In this document: positions 33,302-45,166 of the stretch, in pieces
Layout: each line of letters begins with the position of its first letter
Position numbering within the stretch: the stretch's first letter is position 1
Assembly: GCA_039583875.1 (NCBI GenBank)
Contig: CM077164.1
Span: forward strand, 65,999,628 to 66,063,627
Source of the DNA: Platanthera guangdongensis
Lineage: Eukaryota; Streptophyta; Magnoliopsida; Asparagales; Orchidaceae
DNA: 64,000 nt
Direction of reading: 5' to 3'
Notes under the pieces: generated by a model
The model's database searches: none
Seen by the model: the letters and a program-made list of their open reading frames with translations, nothing else
What the model was told of the DNA's origin: nothing
Program-made: the position numbers and the translations under genes

Positions 33302-35783
33302 ATGGCTGTGTCCGTTGCAGTTCTAGCCGCCATGAAGTTCGATGCTGGATTCGACATTGATCTGGAATCGTTCAACACTACTGATCAAATATTCCAAGAC
33401 ATTCTGAGTTTATTCAAGGATCAGAACTTGTCTGCCCTCATGACCACCAGGATAAAGCTGCCCTCAGATGAAATCTAGGAATGGGTTTCACTAGGACAAG
33501 TTATTCAAACTACCTCTGATCCAGATCTGGGGAGGAATGCTTGCCAGGATAGCCCTAGCAAGCTCTATCTATCAATACTTCCATCATCAGCTCCTATCTC
33601 CCATTCTGTCTCATCTCTCCACCTAATCATCCCTCAGTCTTCCTGCAGACCAGTGCACATCCTCCATTACCACCCTCCTCTAGTGCTCCTTCAGGCACTC
33701 CAGAGTCACTCTCCCACAGGTCTCTGCTCCTGTAGAAGACCTGGCTGCTGCTGTTGCTGCCTCTTCTCCTCCTCCAATTCCAACCCTACCTCTTCCATCC
33801 ACCATTCCAGCTTCATCCCCCATTACCATATCCAGCCCATCTCCAACCTCAACTGCCCAATTCTACCTCCACCTTTCCAGTTTTCATACCTATCAGGATG
33901 ACTCCTACATGGATGATTCCCCCTCATCTCCAGTTACCCTCCTCCTCCACATCTCAAGATCTCCTGACTTCACTGTAGGCCCTCCACTTCCAGCAGCTCC
34001 TGTAGTTGAGCAAGTAGACCTCTCAGCCCTAGCTGACAGGTTGTATGAGCTAATTGCCCCCAGGCTCTCTCTATTATTAGAGACCTCCTTAGCTCCTATA
34101 CAATAGTCAGTGGCAGCTCTCTCTGCCAGGCTTTCCTCCCTCCTTCATCAGGCAGCACCTCCAGCAGTGTGCCTTGATACAGATGTATCTGCATCTAGGC
34201 AGGGGGAGATGCCATATGAAGCAAGCTTTCATGCTGTTGCTGCTGCTGTCTCTGCTCCTGCTGTTGATGATACTGCTGCTGCTGCTGATGTTTCTGTTTC
34301 TGCTACCTCTGCTCTTGCTGCTGTGCCTCCTACTCCAGTTCTGGCACTAGACCTAAAGTCCTTGCTCTCAGCCTTTGATACTGCCTTTTTCAGTTGTTTG
34401 CCTAAGAGTAATGCTGTCCAGCCCTCAGAAGACCTGTCCAAGGCACTGATGCTTTTCTCTGGCTGTGACCCCAGCATTATATCTTCTTTTGTACTCTCAG
34501 TAATTGCTGCTACTGCTGCTGTTGAAGAAAGGACTGTTTTTGCTGCTGCTGAAAATATTCTTACTGCTGCTGAAATCCCAACTGCCTCTGATGAGCAGAT
34601 ATCCAAGGATTTTCTGATGACAGAGGCCACTAATTTTGAGCCTGCTGCAGATTTTGTTGATGTTACTGAAGTTGCTGCTGCCATCACTCCTGTTGTTGCT
34701 GTTGTTGGTTCTGCTTCTCCTCCTGTATCTGCTGCTAAATCTGCTGCTGAATCTGCTGTTGTATTTGCTGCTGTCCCTGCTGCTGCTATTTCAGCTTCTG
34801 TCTCTTCTGCCTCTGCTCAGCTGAAGAAAGATCTTATGAAGAAGATAGATGCTTTATATGATGACCAGAGCTCTGAATCTGATGAATACAAAACAGACTC
34901 TGATGATTCATCTGCCACTATTGCAAGGAAAAGGAAAGCAAGGAGCAAGGCTATGAAAAGGGTTCCTCCTGCAAAAGTCAAGGATGATAATGATATTCCT
35001 TATTATATTCTGCATAACTGCCAAATTACTGAACATTGGATGCAGTATTCCAAAAACCAGCTGAAAGCCATGAAGAAGAAGAGAAAGTATGAGAAGGGCT
35101 CATCCCAGTTCCAGCACCCTCATCCTCCTCCACCACCTCCTCCTGATGCAGGTGCAGTTGGCAGCTCTGCAAGTCAAGCCCCAGCTAGAAGCCAGGCTCC
35201 CTATCAACCCCATGCCAGATCCTACCAAAGGGAAAGCCAGTCTAGGGGTTCTTATTCTAGGAGAGGAGGATACAGGGGAAATCAGAGAGATATTCAGGTT
35301 TATTCCAAAGGGTACTCCAGGCAGCACCCATACTCCAGGGGAGGACATAGTCCTGCTGATACTACTTCTGGTCCCTTCCCCTACAAGCTCAAAGAGACAG
35401 TGTCTGCCAGGCCTCCTCAAGACAATTCTTCCAACAGGTATGAGCCACCTGTACCATTTGAGGACCCTGAAAAGAATCCAGCTGCTTGGACTGCTAGGAT
35501 GAAGGAGTTGGCTGCACTAGATCAGATCAAGAAGGCCAGAGACCAAGGCTTAGATTCTTCAAATATTTCTACAATGTCAGAGCAGAGACAGAAGGAACTA
35601 GAGAAATATGCCTCCAGAAAATTCTTTGATGCAGACAGATATATGGAATTGCATCCTGCTGCTGTAGTTCCCAGGTCTTCAAAGCAAACCTATTTAGGTG
35701 CAGCAGATGACACCAGGTCCAACAAGGAAGCCCTAAACCCTAACAGAGAAATCAAGATGGTTAAAGGCAAAGAGAAGAAGTGA
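33302..35783 (+). pseudogene. S2 third ORF (SIRE env-like position), broken
   Basis: ATG 33302 opens MAVSVAVLAAMKFDAGFD and runs 58 codons to a TAG (33476-33478). The frame stays open for about 45 more codons, then shifts. The long remaining part, 34110-35783, encodes an Ala/Val/Ser-rich region (codon-repeat GCTGCT tracts), an acidic segment, a basic stretch with KRKARSKAMKR, a poly-Pro run and an Arg/Gly/Tyr-rich tail with repeated YSRG. No signal peptide or membrane segment is evident, so it is not a convincing envelope protein. Nucleic-acid binding is a guess from composition. Its place between pol and the polypurine tract matches the extra ORF of SIRE-type elements. Confidence 0.7.
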
Positions 35784-35829
35784 CTTTGTAAGGTGACAAT
35801 CTTTGGATTTTCTGACTGCTATCTGGATG

Positions 35830-35831
35830 CC

Positions 35832-35893
<62 letters not shown>
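35830..35893. repeat. (AT)n microsatellite
   Basis: About 30 TA dinucleotides. The Tyr-Ile repeat frames on both strands here are artefacts of this tract. Confidence 0.97.
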
Positions 35894-35895
<2 letters not shown>

Positions 35896-35994
35896 GTGAT
35901 GTTTCTGCAATGTCTAGCTGCTGTTTTTATGTTTCTCTGATTGTATGTTGTTATTTGAATTTTCCAAAGTCTATAAATAGTTATCCTAACCCAA

Positions 35995-36006
35995 ATAGGG
36001 GGAGAT
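35995..36006 (+). promoter_or_regulatory. S2 polypurine tract
   Basis: ATAGGGGGAGAT abuts the 3' LTR start. S1 and S3 have AGGAGGAGAT and TGGGGAGAT at the same place. Confidence 0.9.
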
Positions 36007-37601
36007 TGTTGGAACACCCTATTACTAATTTGGGTCAGGATCACTATGTCTCTAGGAACCTTTGTTTGACCTCCTGTATAGCTTAATAGGTCAATTAGAA
36101 TTGAGTCTAAGGGTTAGTAGTCTAGGTTCGGAAGCTGCCCTGAAGACCAAGTTTTTCTGTCTGGAGACTAAGTCTGATCGTCGAGCTCAGCACGACGATT
36201 CGTCGAACTCAGGTCGACGATCGTCTAGCTCAACTTCAATAGATCGTCGAGCTCCATTCGACGATCGCTGAGCTCAACTTCAACAGATCGTCGAGCTCCA
36301 TTCGACGATCGCTGAGCTCAACTTCAACAGATCGTCGAGCTCCATTCGACGATCGCTGAGCTCAACTTCTCAATATCGTCGAACTCCATTCGACGATCGG
36401 TGAGCTCAGTTCGACGGTTTTGACTCTGCATTGGATCTTTATCTCTGAGCTCAGTTCGACGATCTTTGAGCTCAGATCGACGAATATTTTGCTGCTTGAG
36501 TTTTCTAGTTCGCTGAGCTCAGCTCGACGATAGCAGAGCTCAGGTCGACGATTTCAGTTATCTTCCAGAATTCAAATTCAAATCAGATAGGAGTTATTAT
36601 GCAATTAATTCAAAGATTTGCTAGCCGTTTTCATTTATTTCTGGACCAAGTTTCAAGGGATCTTTCAAGGAATAATTCTGTGGACTTTCCTCCAGAAGAG
36701 TTTTTGCAATTAAGGATGCAATCAATGCAGACCAACGGCTATCTTTGACAGAGAATGATATTCTATTCTGGAACAGAGAATAAAAGACTGAATGTTTTTT
36801 GAATCAACATAGATTAACAAGAAGAGAATACACAACACAGATTATAGAGACTCTTTCAAAATCTTCTGTCAAAAAGAATTCTGAAGAACACTCATCAAAT
36901 AGATCAAGCTTTCAAAATCTCTTCATCTTTCAAAGTGTTCAAGGCCAACATCATTTCAAGACTCCAGACACTCAACATTTCAGCCATTGCTGAAACCATC
37001 TATTGCTGGAGTTCTACCTTTGAAGGCCTATCACCCTCAGCAAAGCTTTTCTTCCTGAAGATTTCAAGGATTCAGGGGGAGCTTTGACATCAATCCACAT
37101 AGTCTTCTCAGTTGTTTGAGAAAGAGAAGACTGCCATCACTCTCTCACCCCCAGTTTGTAAAGGGTTTCTCAAACTCCCTTCAAAAGTTTGAATCTGGTT
37201 TTTGAGCACCTTGTCAAAAGCTCATTGGTGGCAAGATACCTGATCAAAAAATCTGCTTTGGTTTTTGAGCACCTTATCAAAAGCTCATTGGTGCCCAGGA
37301 CACCTGATCAACTCATCCTGCAGTGGATTCCTACCTAGGGTGGTAGAAGAGTGGATGTACCCAAGTTTGGGGAACCACTATATTTCCTTGTGTCCTCTGG
37401 CTCTGCTTGTTTACTTTTTATTTCTGGCCTTGATTTGTCTGTGCTTAGTTTTTGCATAGCTTAGTTCTGTGATTAGATTTATATTTGCTTCCCTGCTCAC
37501 ACTTATTACAACAATTGTTGTAAAAGTTTTTAAAAGTACTAAAACACCATATACTCTATTCACCCCCCCTCTAGAGTATATCAGATCTAGTTGCACTTTC
37601 A
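36007..37601 (+). repeat. S2 3' LTR
   Basis: Nearly identical to 25857-27431 with one extra 20-bp segment near 36737-36756. Palindrome array at 36173-36556. Confidence 0.96.
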
Positions 37602-37833
37602 GCTCCTCTCCCCAAAATCTCTAAGTGCTTTCTGAGGGTACCTTAGCTCGGCTTCAGGCTAAGGAGGGGAAGCGCTCTGAGATCTTTCGGGTTTGTGGTG
37701 GGACCTCCCTGCCGAGCCCTTGTGTCGGTTTCTCCTTGCTTTCGTCATTTTTCTTGCAGGAACAAAGTAGGACCGCGACCACCCCCTTCCCCAAGGGGCG
37801 AGCTCCACAGGAAGCCGAGTTTCGGTTTCAACA
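37602..37833 (+). repeat. G3 5' LTR, right part
   Basis: This resumes after S2 with the duplicated GCTCC and ends TTTCAACA. Joined to 25441-25856 it gives 643 bp, equal to the right LTR. The sequence from 37837 (TGGTGCGGTGAGCG) is at the primer-site position and is not the iMet type; I do not assign the tRNA. Confidence 0.92.
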
Positions 37834-37888
37834 TTTTGGTGCGGTGAGCGTGGATAGTGGTCAGCGCAGAAAAGTTTCCGCGAGCTCG

Positions 37889-38814
37889 ATGACGGGACAA
37901 GGATCCGACAGGCCGAGTTCGCCGCCCCCCCCCCCCCCCCCCCCCCCCCCCGCCTCTCGCAACGGTGGGAATGTTCGAAGACTTCAGAAACGAGGTGCTG
38001 AATCTGGTCAAGTTCGCACTCGGCACGTAGGCCGAGTGCTCGACTCCGGCAAACCAGATCGCGGCCGCCCCCTCTTTGGGCGAGGATGCTCCCGGCAGGC
38101 GAGCTGGGAAGGAAGTGGCCGAGGAAGGCCGAGGGTGCGAAGCTCTTCCCCGGCTCGGCAGGCCGAGGTCTCTTCGGCGAGCTGGGCTCGCGAGACTCAC
38201 CAGCTCGCCCAGTGGGAGGAGGGAGCCCTTTCAGCGAGCTGGTCTCTTCAGCTCCGGTTCCTGATGGGTTCAGGGAGCCCGAGATATCCTACTACACTGG
38301 GAAGGGAGACCCGGTACAGCATGTCCAATGGTTCGAGGACGTGGTCTCCATCCGTCAGATGTCGGACGGATTCAAGTGCCGGCTCTTCGCCATCACCCTC
38401 CGATAGAAGGCAAGGGAGTGGTTCCACCAGCTACCGGCCAGCTCCATCTACTGCTTCGAGGACCTGCGCCGGGGATTCATGCTGAGATTCACCACTTCGA
38501 AGAAGAGGAAGAAGGAGTCCGAGTCTTTGTTTCACATTAAGCAGGGGGTGAACGAGACATTGGGAAGCTATGTGGACCGATTCTAGGAGGAAGTTACTCA
38601 AGTCCAGGAGATGCCGGGCCATAGTCTGATGATGGCCTTTACCATGGGCCTGCAGCAGGGTTTCTTCCGGATGGAGCTGAAGAGAGTTCCCCCCCTCTCC
38701 TACGAGGAGTTGATGGAGAGGGCGGTGAGAGAGGTCGACGGGGAGGCGTCGAACCCAGAATTTGCAAGAAAACTGGCCAGGTGGGCCACAGAGGAGGAGA
38801 AAGAATCGAGATGA
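37889..38814 (+). pseudogene. G3 gag (degenerate)
   Basis: ATG 37889 opens MTGQGSDRPSS followed by a 27-C run (37925-37951) read as poly-Pro, whose length probably shifts the frame. The continuing frame has GMFEDFRNEVLNLVKFAL, then the Tat-type Gag core: EPEISYYTGKGDPVQHVQWFE, MSDGFKCRLFAITLR, AREWFHQLPASSIYCFEDL, FMLRFTTSKKRKKESESLF, FTMGLQQGFF, PLSYEELMERA. In-frame TAGs occur after FALGT (about 38027), at about 38404 and 38585. It would form the particle. The Gly/Arg-rich tail continues to about 39245 in several frames with no intact knuckle visible. Confidence 0.82.
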
Positions 38815-39245
38815 TGAAAGACACAGGAGGAGAGAAGAGGGGAGCCCAGGCAGAGGGAGCAGAGGCAGCTCCAAGGGCAGCAGCAACCGAGGTGGGGGCG
38901 CCAGGAGCCCGACCGGCGGCTGGGATGGAGGCCCGAGTGGCAGGGCCAGGGGCCACAGAGGGGGAACTTCGGAAGGGACCACTACCAGGGAGGCAAGACC
39001 AGTTCCACCCCCCGGGCTGGAGGCAGGGCCAGAGGCCCCGGCTCCCCGATCAAGAGGAGGCCATGGCCATAGCCCTGGGATCAAGGAGGGGAGCATGGAG
39101 AAGGAGAAGAAGAGAGGTCAGGGTGGAGCTGCCCTATTGCGACTTCCAACAGGAAGAGGGGCACGCCACGACCACCTATCCGGAGTTCCTCGAGATGAGG
39201 AGGAACAGGGAGCGGCAGCAACAGCATTAGGAGGCGCGACAGGAG

Positions 39246-41706
39246 GTGCGGATTGAAGAGGTCCTGCCTCGGGCAGAGGAGGATCGGTGTGAAGACCGGG
39301 TGGATGTGGGGACCCGAGGGGGAATCGGGATGATCCACGGGGGAGCAGAGATCGAGGCTTCCCGCAAGGCAAGCCTCCACACCATGTACCGGCGGAGCGT
39401 CGCCTCTACATCCCAAACTCCGCCACCGGAGGAGAGGATCACCTTCTCCAGGAGTGATCTGCCAGACCACGAGGATCCGTTCTATGATGCGCTGGTCATC
39501 AAGGCGGCCATCGAGAACTTCACCGTCTCTCGGATCCTCGTGGACAACGGGAGCTCCATCAATGTCGTCTTCAAAAAGGCGTTCGACGCGATGAAGGTGG
39601 AGGCAAAGAGGGTGCTGGCCTCAGATGGCCCCTTGTTCGGATTTTCAGGAGAAAGGAAGGAAGTGGAGGGAGGAGTTGGACTCCATGTCACCTTGGGGGG
39701 GCAGTCCCGAAACTGCAAGTTCGTCATCGTGGACGCCCCCAGCAGCTACAGCGCCATCTTTGGGAGGCCCCTGATCAGCGCCTTCCGCTGCGTCCCCTCA
39801 TCTTTTCATCAATGCTTGAAGTTCAACGCCGAGGGGATCCAAGTCAGGGTTAGGGGAGACCCAAAGGTGGCGCGGGAGTGTTATGTCACTGCGGTGAATA
39901 CCATCTCCTGGCAGGAGGGAGCCGAGGAGATGATGCGAAGGATGGAGGAGGTCGGCCAGGAAGCAGGAAGGGAGGAGCTGGGAGAGAAGAGCCGCACAGA
40001 GGAGGCGGCAGGAGGAGATCTGGAGGAGGTGGCCGAAGTGAGGGCCGTTGGAGGAGAGCTGGAGGTAGAGGTCCCCCTTCCGGAGGAAGGGGATGCCGAG
40101 GGATGGGCAAAGCGATCCAGGCTGGAGGCAGCAAAGGAGGTGGTGGAGGTGGAGGTGCTCACCCGAGGAGGAAGGGTGGAAAAGGTTCGCGTCAGCGGAG
40201 GGCTGACCCCGGAGGACCGAGGCAGGATGCTGGAGTGCATCCAGAAGAACGTGGACATCTTCGCCTGGAACGCCGCGGAGATGCCGGGGGTTGACGCGGA
40301 TGTGGCTTGCCACCGCCTCAACCTGGACCCGGGAACACGCCCCGTTCAGCAGAAGAAAAGATCCACGACAGACAAGCTGGCGGAACACATCCGGGAGGAG
40401 GTGGCGAAACTCCTCAAGGCAGGCTTCGTGTCTGAGATTCAATACCCCAGCTGGGTCTCCAACGTGGTTATGGTCAAAAAGGGGTATGACCGATGGAGGA
40501 TGTGTATCGACTTTTCCTTACTTAATAAAGCTTGTCCCAAGGATTGTTACCCCTTGCCTCGGATCGACGCGCTGGTTGACTCAGCCGTCGGTTTTTCTGT
40601 AATGAGTTTTTTGGATGCTTTTTCAGGTTACCATCAGATCAGGATGCACCCCCCCAGACGTCAAGGATGTCTCATTCATCACCGGGGATGGATGCTACTG
40701 CTACAAGATGATGCCCTTTGGGCTGAAAAATGCTGGGGCTACCTACCAGAAAATGATGGACATGGTCTTCAAGGAGCAACGGGGAAGGAACTTGGAGGTG
40801 TACGTGGACGACCTCATAATCAAAAGCCGGGATGTGGACTCCCACCTCCGGGACCTGGAGGAAACTTTCGCGACCCTGCGCAGGTATAAAATGCGGTTGA
40901 ATCCCCTTAAGTGTGTTTTCGGGGCCAGCCGAGGAAAGTTCTTGGGGCATCTCCTCACCCCCGCGGGGGTCGAGCCGAATCCAGACAAGGTCAAGGCTAT
41001 CCTTGAGCTGGGATCCCCGTGGGATACAAAGGTGGTCCAACAGTTGACAGGGAAGCTAGCAGGGCTGAGTCGCTTCCTTTCTCGGGCAGGGGAGAAATGC
41101 TCCCCCTTTTTCAAAACACTGAGGGGGGGTCAGAGGTTTGAATGGACCAAGGAATGTGAGGAGGCGTTTCAGGCCCTCAAGATGCAGTTGACACAGGCTC
41201 CGCTGCTCCAAGGGCCGAAGGAGGGGGAGGATTTGTTCTTATATCTCGGGGTCGGGGCAGAGGCACTGAGCTCCGTCCTGGTTTGGGAAGAGGGAAAGAG
41301 ACAACTCCCTATCTATTATGTCAGTCGGGTCCTGAGAAAGGCCGAGCTCCGGTATCCGATCCTGGAGAAGCTTGCGTTCGCCCTAATCATCTCGGCTCTG
41401 AGACTGCGACCTTACTTCCAGGCACACTCAATCCGAGTGGTGACCGACCATCCCCTCCGCAACATCTTCGAGGGGGTGGAGCATTCAGGCAGGTTGGCTA
41501 AGTGGTCGGTGGAGCTGAGCGAGTTCGACGTCTCTTTCATTCCGCGGCTCTCGATCAAGGCTCAGGCGATGGCCGACTTCCTAGCCGACTACGTGGTTGA
41601 AGTGGCGGAGGAAGAACTCACTCACCCGGCTCCTTGGAAGGTGAGAGTGGATGGAGCCTCGGGAAGGCATTCCTTAGGAGTAGGGGTGATCCTAGAAAGC
41701 CCTTAA
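39246..41706 (+). pseudogene. G3 pol: protease, reverse transcriptase, first RNase H
   Basis: 39246-40660 carries the protease (SRILVDNGSSINVVF near 39540, later SAIFGRPLISAF) and the RT start (AGFVSEIQYPSWVSNVVMV, WRMCIDFSLLNKACPKDCYPLP, GYHQIRMHPP). One extra C in a C-run near 40652 shifts the frame, which resumes as DVKDVSFITGDGCYCY and includes MPFGLKNAGATYQKMMD, the catalytic YVDDLIIKS (40801) and the degenerate first RNase H (SSVLVWEEG, VTDHPLRNIF). A TAA at 41704-41706 separates it from the next block. DNGSS and YVDDLIIKS are usual for Tat elements. Confidence 0.92.
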
Positions 41707-43350
41707 GGGACCCAGATCGAGCAGACGGTGGTGGTGCACTTTCCCATTACCAACAACCAAGCCGAGTACGAGGCCGTGATAGCAGGGCTGCGCCTGGCCA
41801 GGGAGCTGGGGGTATCAGATGTGGAGGTCCTCACCGACTCCATGGTAGTGGCTTCCCAGATTAACGGGGAATTTGAGGCAAGGGAGCCCACCCTGCGATC
41901 GTACCTGGCCAAGGTGAAGGGGGTCATTGGCACTTTTCAAACCTTCACCATCCGACACGTGCCCAGGGAAGAGAATGAACAAGCCGATCAATTGGCTAAG
42001 CATGGTCCCCAGGTGGGGGGCACCATCACCGACCTGTTTCGCCCCTCCATCGAAGAAGGAGAGCTCATGGAAATCGATCAGCAAGCTTCATGGATGGATC
42101 CAGTGATTGTTTTTCTCTCCACAGGAGAGTATCCGGAGGGGGTGGACAAGAAGAAGCTGAGGCACAAGTCAGCATACTACCTCCTCCAGGACGGGCAGCT
42201 ATACAGAAAGACCCTCTCAGGGATGCTGGCCCGCTGCGTAACCGAGGGAGAAGGGCGAAGGATCTTGGAGGAGATCCACTCCGGGGAGTGTGGGAGTCAC
42301 TCCGGGAGTCGGACCCTCGAAGGAAGGATAGTCAGGCAAGGTTATTTCTGGCCCACCCTAGGCCGGGACGCTGCAGAATTCGCAAGGAGATGTCACAAGT
42401 GCCAGCTGTTTGCCCCGCTCCAGCTGCAGCCGGCCCAGCGGCTCCGAAGTATCACGGCCCCGTGGCCCTTCGTAATTTGGGGAATGGATTTGGTTGGGTC
42501 GTTCCCCCAAGCCAGCGGCCAGAGAAGGTTCCTCCTGGTGATGATAGACTACTTCTCAAAATGGATGGAGGTGAAGGCATTGGCCAAGGTGACCTCCCAG
42601 GTAATCAGGAACTTTGTTTGGGGGGAGATCATCTGTCGCCATGGGCTGCCCCAGGCCATCGTCACAGACAACGGGCCCCAGTTCGCCAGTGCCGAGTTCA
42701 CCAGCTTCTGCGAACAGCTTGGGATCGATCTCAGGTTCGCCTCGGTCCATCACCCCAGGAGTAACGGACAGGTGGAGGCCGCAAACAAGATCATCGTCAA
42801 CCTCCTCAAAAAGAAGGTTGAGAACCTGAAAGGGAGTTGGGTGGAGCAGCTTCCCGCGGTTCTTTGGGCCCTGAGAACCACCCCCAACACAGCCACAGGA
42901 GAGACCCCCTTCAAACTCTCCCACGGGTGCGAGGACGTGCTCCCCATTGAATTCGAAGTCCAAACACCGCGAGTCGTGGCAACAAAAGAAGGCCGTGAGG
43001 AATGGCAAGCACAGAATGAGGAGGAACTAAGGCTTTCCCTTGACATGGCGGAAGAGGTGAGAGACCTTTCCGCAATCCGGCAGGAGGAGGTAAAAAGAAG
43101 AATGGCCAAGTACTTTGACAAGCACGTCAGGGCCAAGCAGTTCGTGGAAGGGGACTTGGTGCTGAAGAAAGTAGATGCGGCAGGGAGGTCAGCATCCGTA
43201 GGAAAGCTCAATCCCAGCTAGGAGGGACCATTCATTGTAAAGGTAGCCTTGGGGTCAGGGAGCTACCGACTCCAAAATGTAGAGGGCGAGACCCTGAGTC
43301 TCACCTGGAGTGGTGACGACCTCAAGCGATTTTTTCCCCTAAAACATGTA
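41620..43350 (+). pseudogene. G3 pol: second (plant-type) RNase H and integrase
   Basis: The second RNase H starts KVRVDGASGRHSLGVGV before the TAA and continues NNQAEYEAVIAGLRLA, VLTDSMVVASQINGEFE, VPREENEQADQLAKH. This extra domain marks the Tat lineage. Integrase follows: zinc region (HSGECGSHSGSRT, CHKCQLFAP), core WGMDLVGSFPQ, VTDNGPQFASAEF, HHPRSNGQVEAANKII. The frame is open over 41728-43221. A TAG at 43219 lies in the integrase tail, which continues EGPFIVKVALGSGSYRLQN and ends near 43350. Integrase and dual RNase H would complete cDNA synthesis and insertion. Confidence 0.92.
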
Positions 43351-43432
43351 AGCAGCACTTTGATTATAATAAATTCCTTCAAGCTCTCTGATAATGTTGT
43401 AACTAGCCTGCATGGTAGAATGAGATGTGTAA

Positions 43433-44517
43433 CGGACCCCGAGCAGATCCCGCTGTCAGGCTCTCACCTAGCTGGCAGGGCTGGAAGTCACTCGGTGTCA
43501 TCCTTGGCCTCGAGCAGATCCCGCTGTCAGGCTCTCAACTAGCTGGCAGGGCTGGAAGTCACTCGATGGTGGTAGTAACGGACCCCGAGCAGATCCCGCT
43601 GTCAGGCTCTCACCTAGCTGTCAGGGCTGGAAGTCACTCGGTGTCATCATTGGCCTCGAGCAGACCCCGCTGTCAGGCTCTCAACTAGCTGGCAGGGCTG
43701 GAAGTCACTCGATGGTGGTAGTAACGGACCCCGAGCAGATCCCGCTATCAGGCTCTCACCTAGCTGTCAGGGCTGGAAGTCACTCGGTGTCATCCTTGGC
43801 CTCGAGCAGATCCCGCTGTCAGGCTCTCAACTAGCTGGCAGGGCTGGAAGTCACTCGATGGTGGTAGTAACGGACCCCGAGCAGATCCCGCTGTCAGGCT
43901 CTCACCTAGCTGTCAGGGCTGGAAGTCACTCGGTGTCATCCTTGGCCTCGAGCAGATCCCGCTGTCAGACCCTCAACTAGCTAGCAGGGCTGGAAGTCAC
44001 TCGATGGTGGTAGTAACGGACCCCGAGCAGATCCTGCTGTCAGGCTCTCACCGAGCTGTCAGGGCTGGAAGTCACTCGGTGTCATCCTTGGCCTCGAGCA
44101 GATCCCGCTGTCAGGCTCTCAACTAGCTGGCAGGGCTGGAAGTCACTCGATGGTGGTAGTAACGGACCCCGAGCAGATCCCGCTGTCAGGCTCTCACCTA
44201 GCTGGCAGGGCTGGAAGTCACTCGGTGTCATCCTTGGCCTCGAGCAGATCCCGCTGTCAGGCTCTCACCTAGCTGATAGGGCTGGAGGTCACTCGATGGT
44301 GGTAGTATGGGACCCCGAGCAGATCCCGCTGTCAGGCTCTCACTTAGCTGGCAGGGCTGGAAGTCACTCGGTGTCATCCTTGGCCTCGAGCAGATCCCGC
44401 TGGAAGGCTCTCACCTAACTGACAGGGCTGGAAGTCACTCGGTGTCATCCTTAGCCCCGCGCAGATCCCGCTGTCAGGCTCTCACCTAGCTGGCAGGGCT
44501 GGGAGTCACTCGATGAT
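43433..44517. repeat. 146-bp higher-order tandem repeat in G3
   Basis: Dimers of a 71-bp and a 75-bp subunit (core GAGCAGATCCCGCTGTCAGG, then CTAGCTGGCAGGGCTGGAAG) repeat with exact 146-bp period from 43433 to 44309. The last copies follow the 71-bp spacing only. There are about 15 subunits. It starts about 85 bp after the end of integrase and separates the sense genes from the antisense block. Confidence 0.97.
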
Positions 44518-45166
44518 GTCGGCCTTAAAATCATCAGGTGCAGGCCAGTCTGTGGTAAGGAGCCAAGGGGAAGGGTCCTGCCAGGACGAGCTCAGGCTCG
44601 GCAAACTCAGCTCGGCACGGTCAAGAAGGCAGGCCGGGTTGAAGGGCTCTGCAAGGGCGAAGTTTGGGCTCGTCATCTCCAGCTCGGTATTGGCGAGTAG
44701 GCCACAAGCCTGGGCCTCGCCAAAGGAAGGCCAGCCGGAGCAGGGGATCTCGCCTCGCTGGCCCATTACACTTCAAAAATTTTCCCCCTTCGACGGGCAT
44801 AACCTGGGTGGCTCGCATGCAAGCGATAGTGGCGCGATGAGGGGGGAGAGCAACTCACCGTGAAATCGTTTGGGGCTCGGCGAACACCCCAAGCGCGTCC
44901 CGCTCGCGTGCACGCTCTCATAATCACTACTCGCGAAACCTGTCCCTGCGAGGTCGCGGGAGGAAGCACTCGCATACATTCATAACACAACAAGCATAGT
45001 AAAGGAGCACTGGTATGATCAAAAAACTTTCATTTAATTATTCACGAATGTACAGGGAGCTCGCCACGGCGAGTAGTCAAAAAAGGAAAGAAAATAGAAA
45101 AATAAAAGGCTGTCAGCTGGCCTCGCCCCCTCCGCCGGGCTGGTCCCCGCCGTCGACCGAATGGTC
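44518..45166. other. G3 spacer between tandem array and antisense gene
   Basis: GC-rich with scattered GCTCGGC motifs. Frames here have no recognisable domain. It would be the 3' flank of the antisense gene. Confidence 0.5.

Larger units (their letters stand above)
25857..37601 (+). mobile_element. S2: near-intact Sirevirus nested in G3 5' LTR
   Basis: 11,745 bp, flanked by GCTCC at 25852-25856 and 37602-37606. LTRs 25857-27431 (1575 bp) and 36007-37601 (1595 bp) differ by one 20-bp indel and few substitutions, so the insertion is recent. The order is LTR, iMet primer site, gag, protease-integrase-RT-RNase H, a third ORF with its own upstream promoter-like block, polypurine tract, LTR. Pol is uninterrupted; gag has one stop; ORF3 is broken. 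Confidence 0.96.

Noticed and set aside
34229..34824. Ala-rich minus-strand ORF and poly-Leu ORF in S2 ORF3
   Set aside because: Both are shadows of GCTGCT codon repeats in the third ORF.
35733..36086. Tyr-Ile repeat proteins on both strands
   Set aside because: Translation of the (AT)n microsatellite.
38431..39470. Pro/Leu-rich minus-strand ORFs opposite G3 gag
   Set aside because: GC-rich shadow frames of the Gly/Arg-rich gag tail with no domain.
44506..44993. Small ORFs between the G3 tandem array and antisense gene 1
   Set aside because: Short GC-rich frames on both strands without domain or splice signals that join them to the antisense gene.
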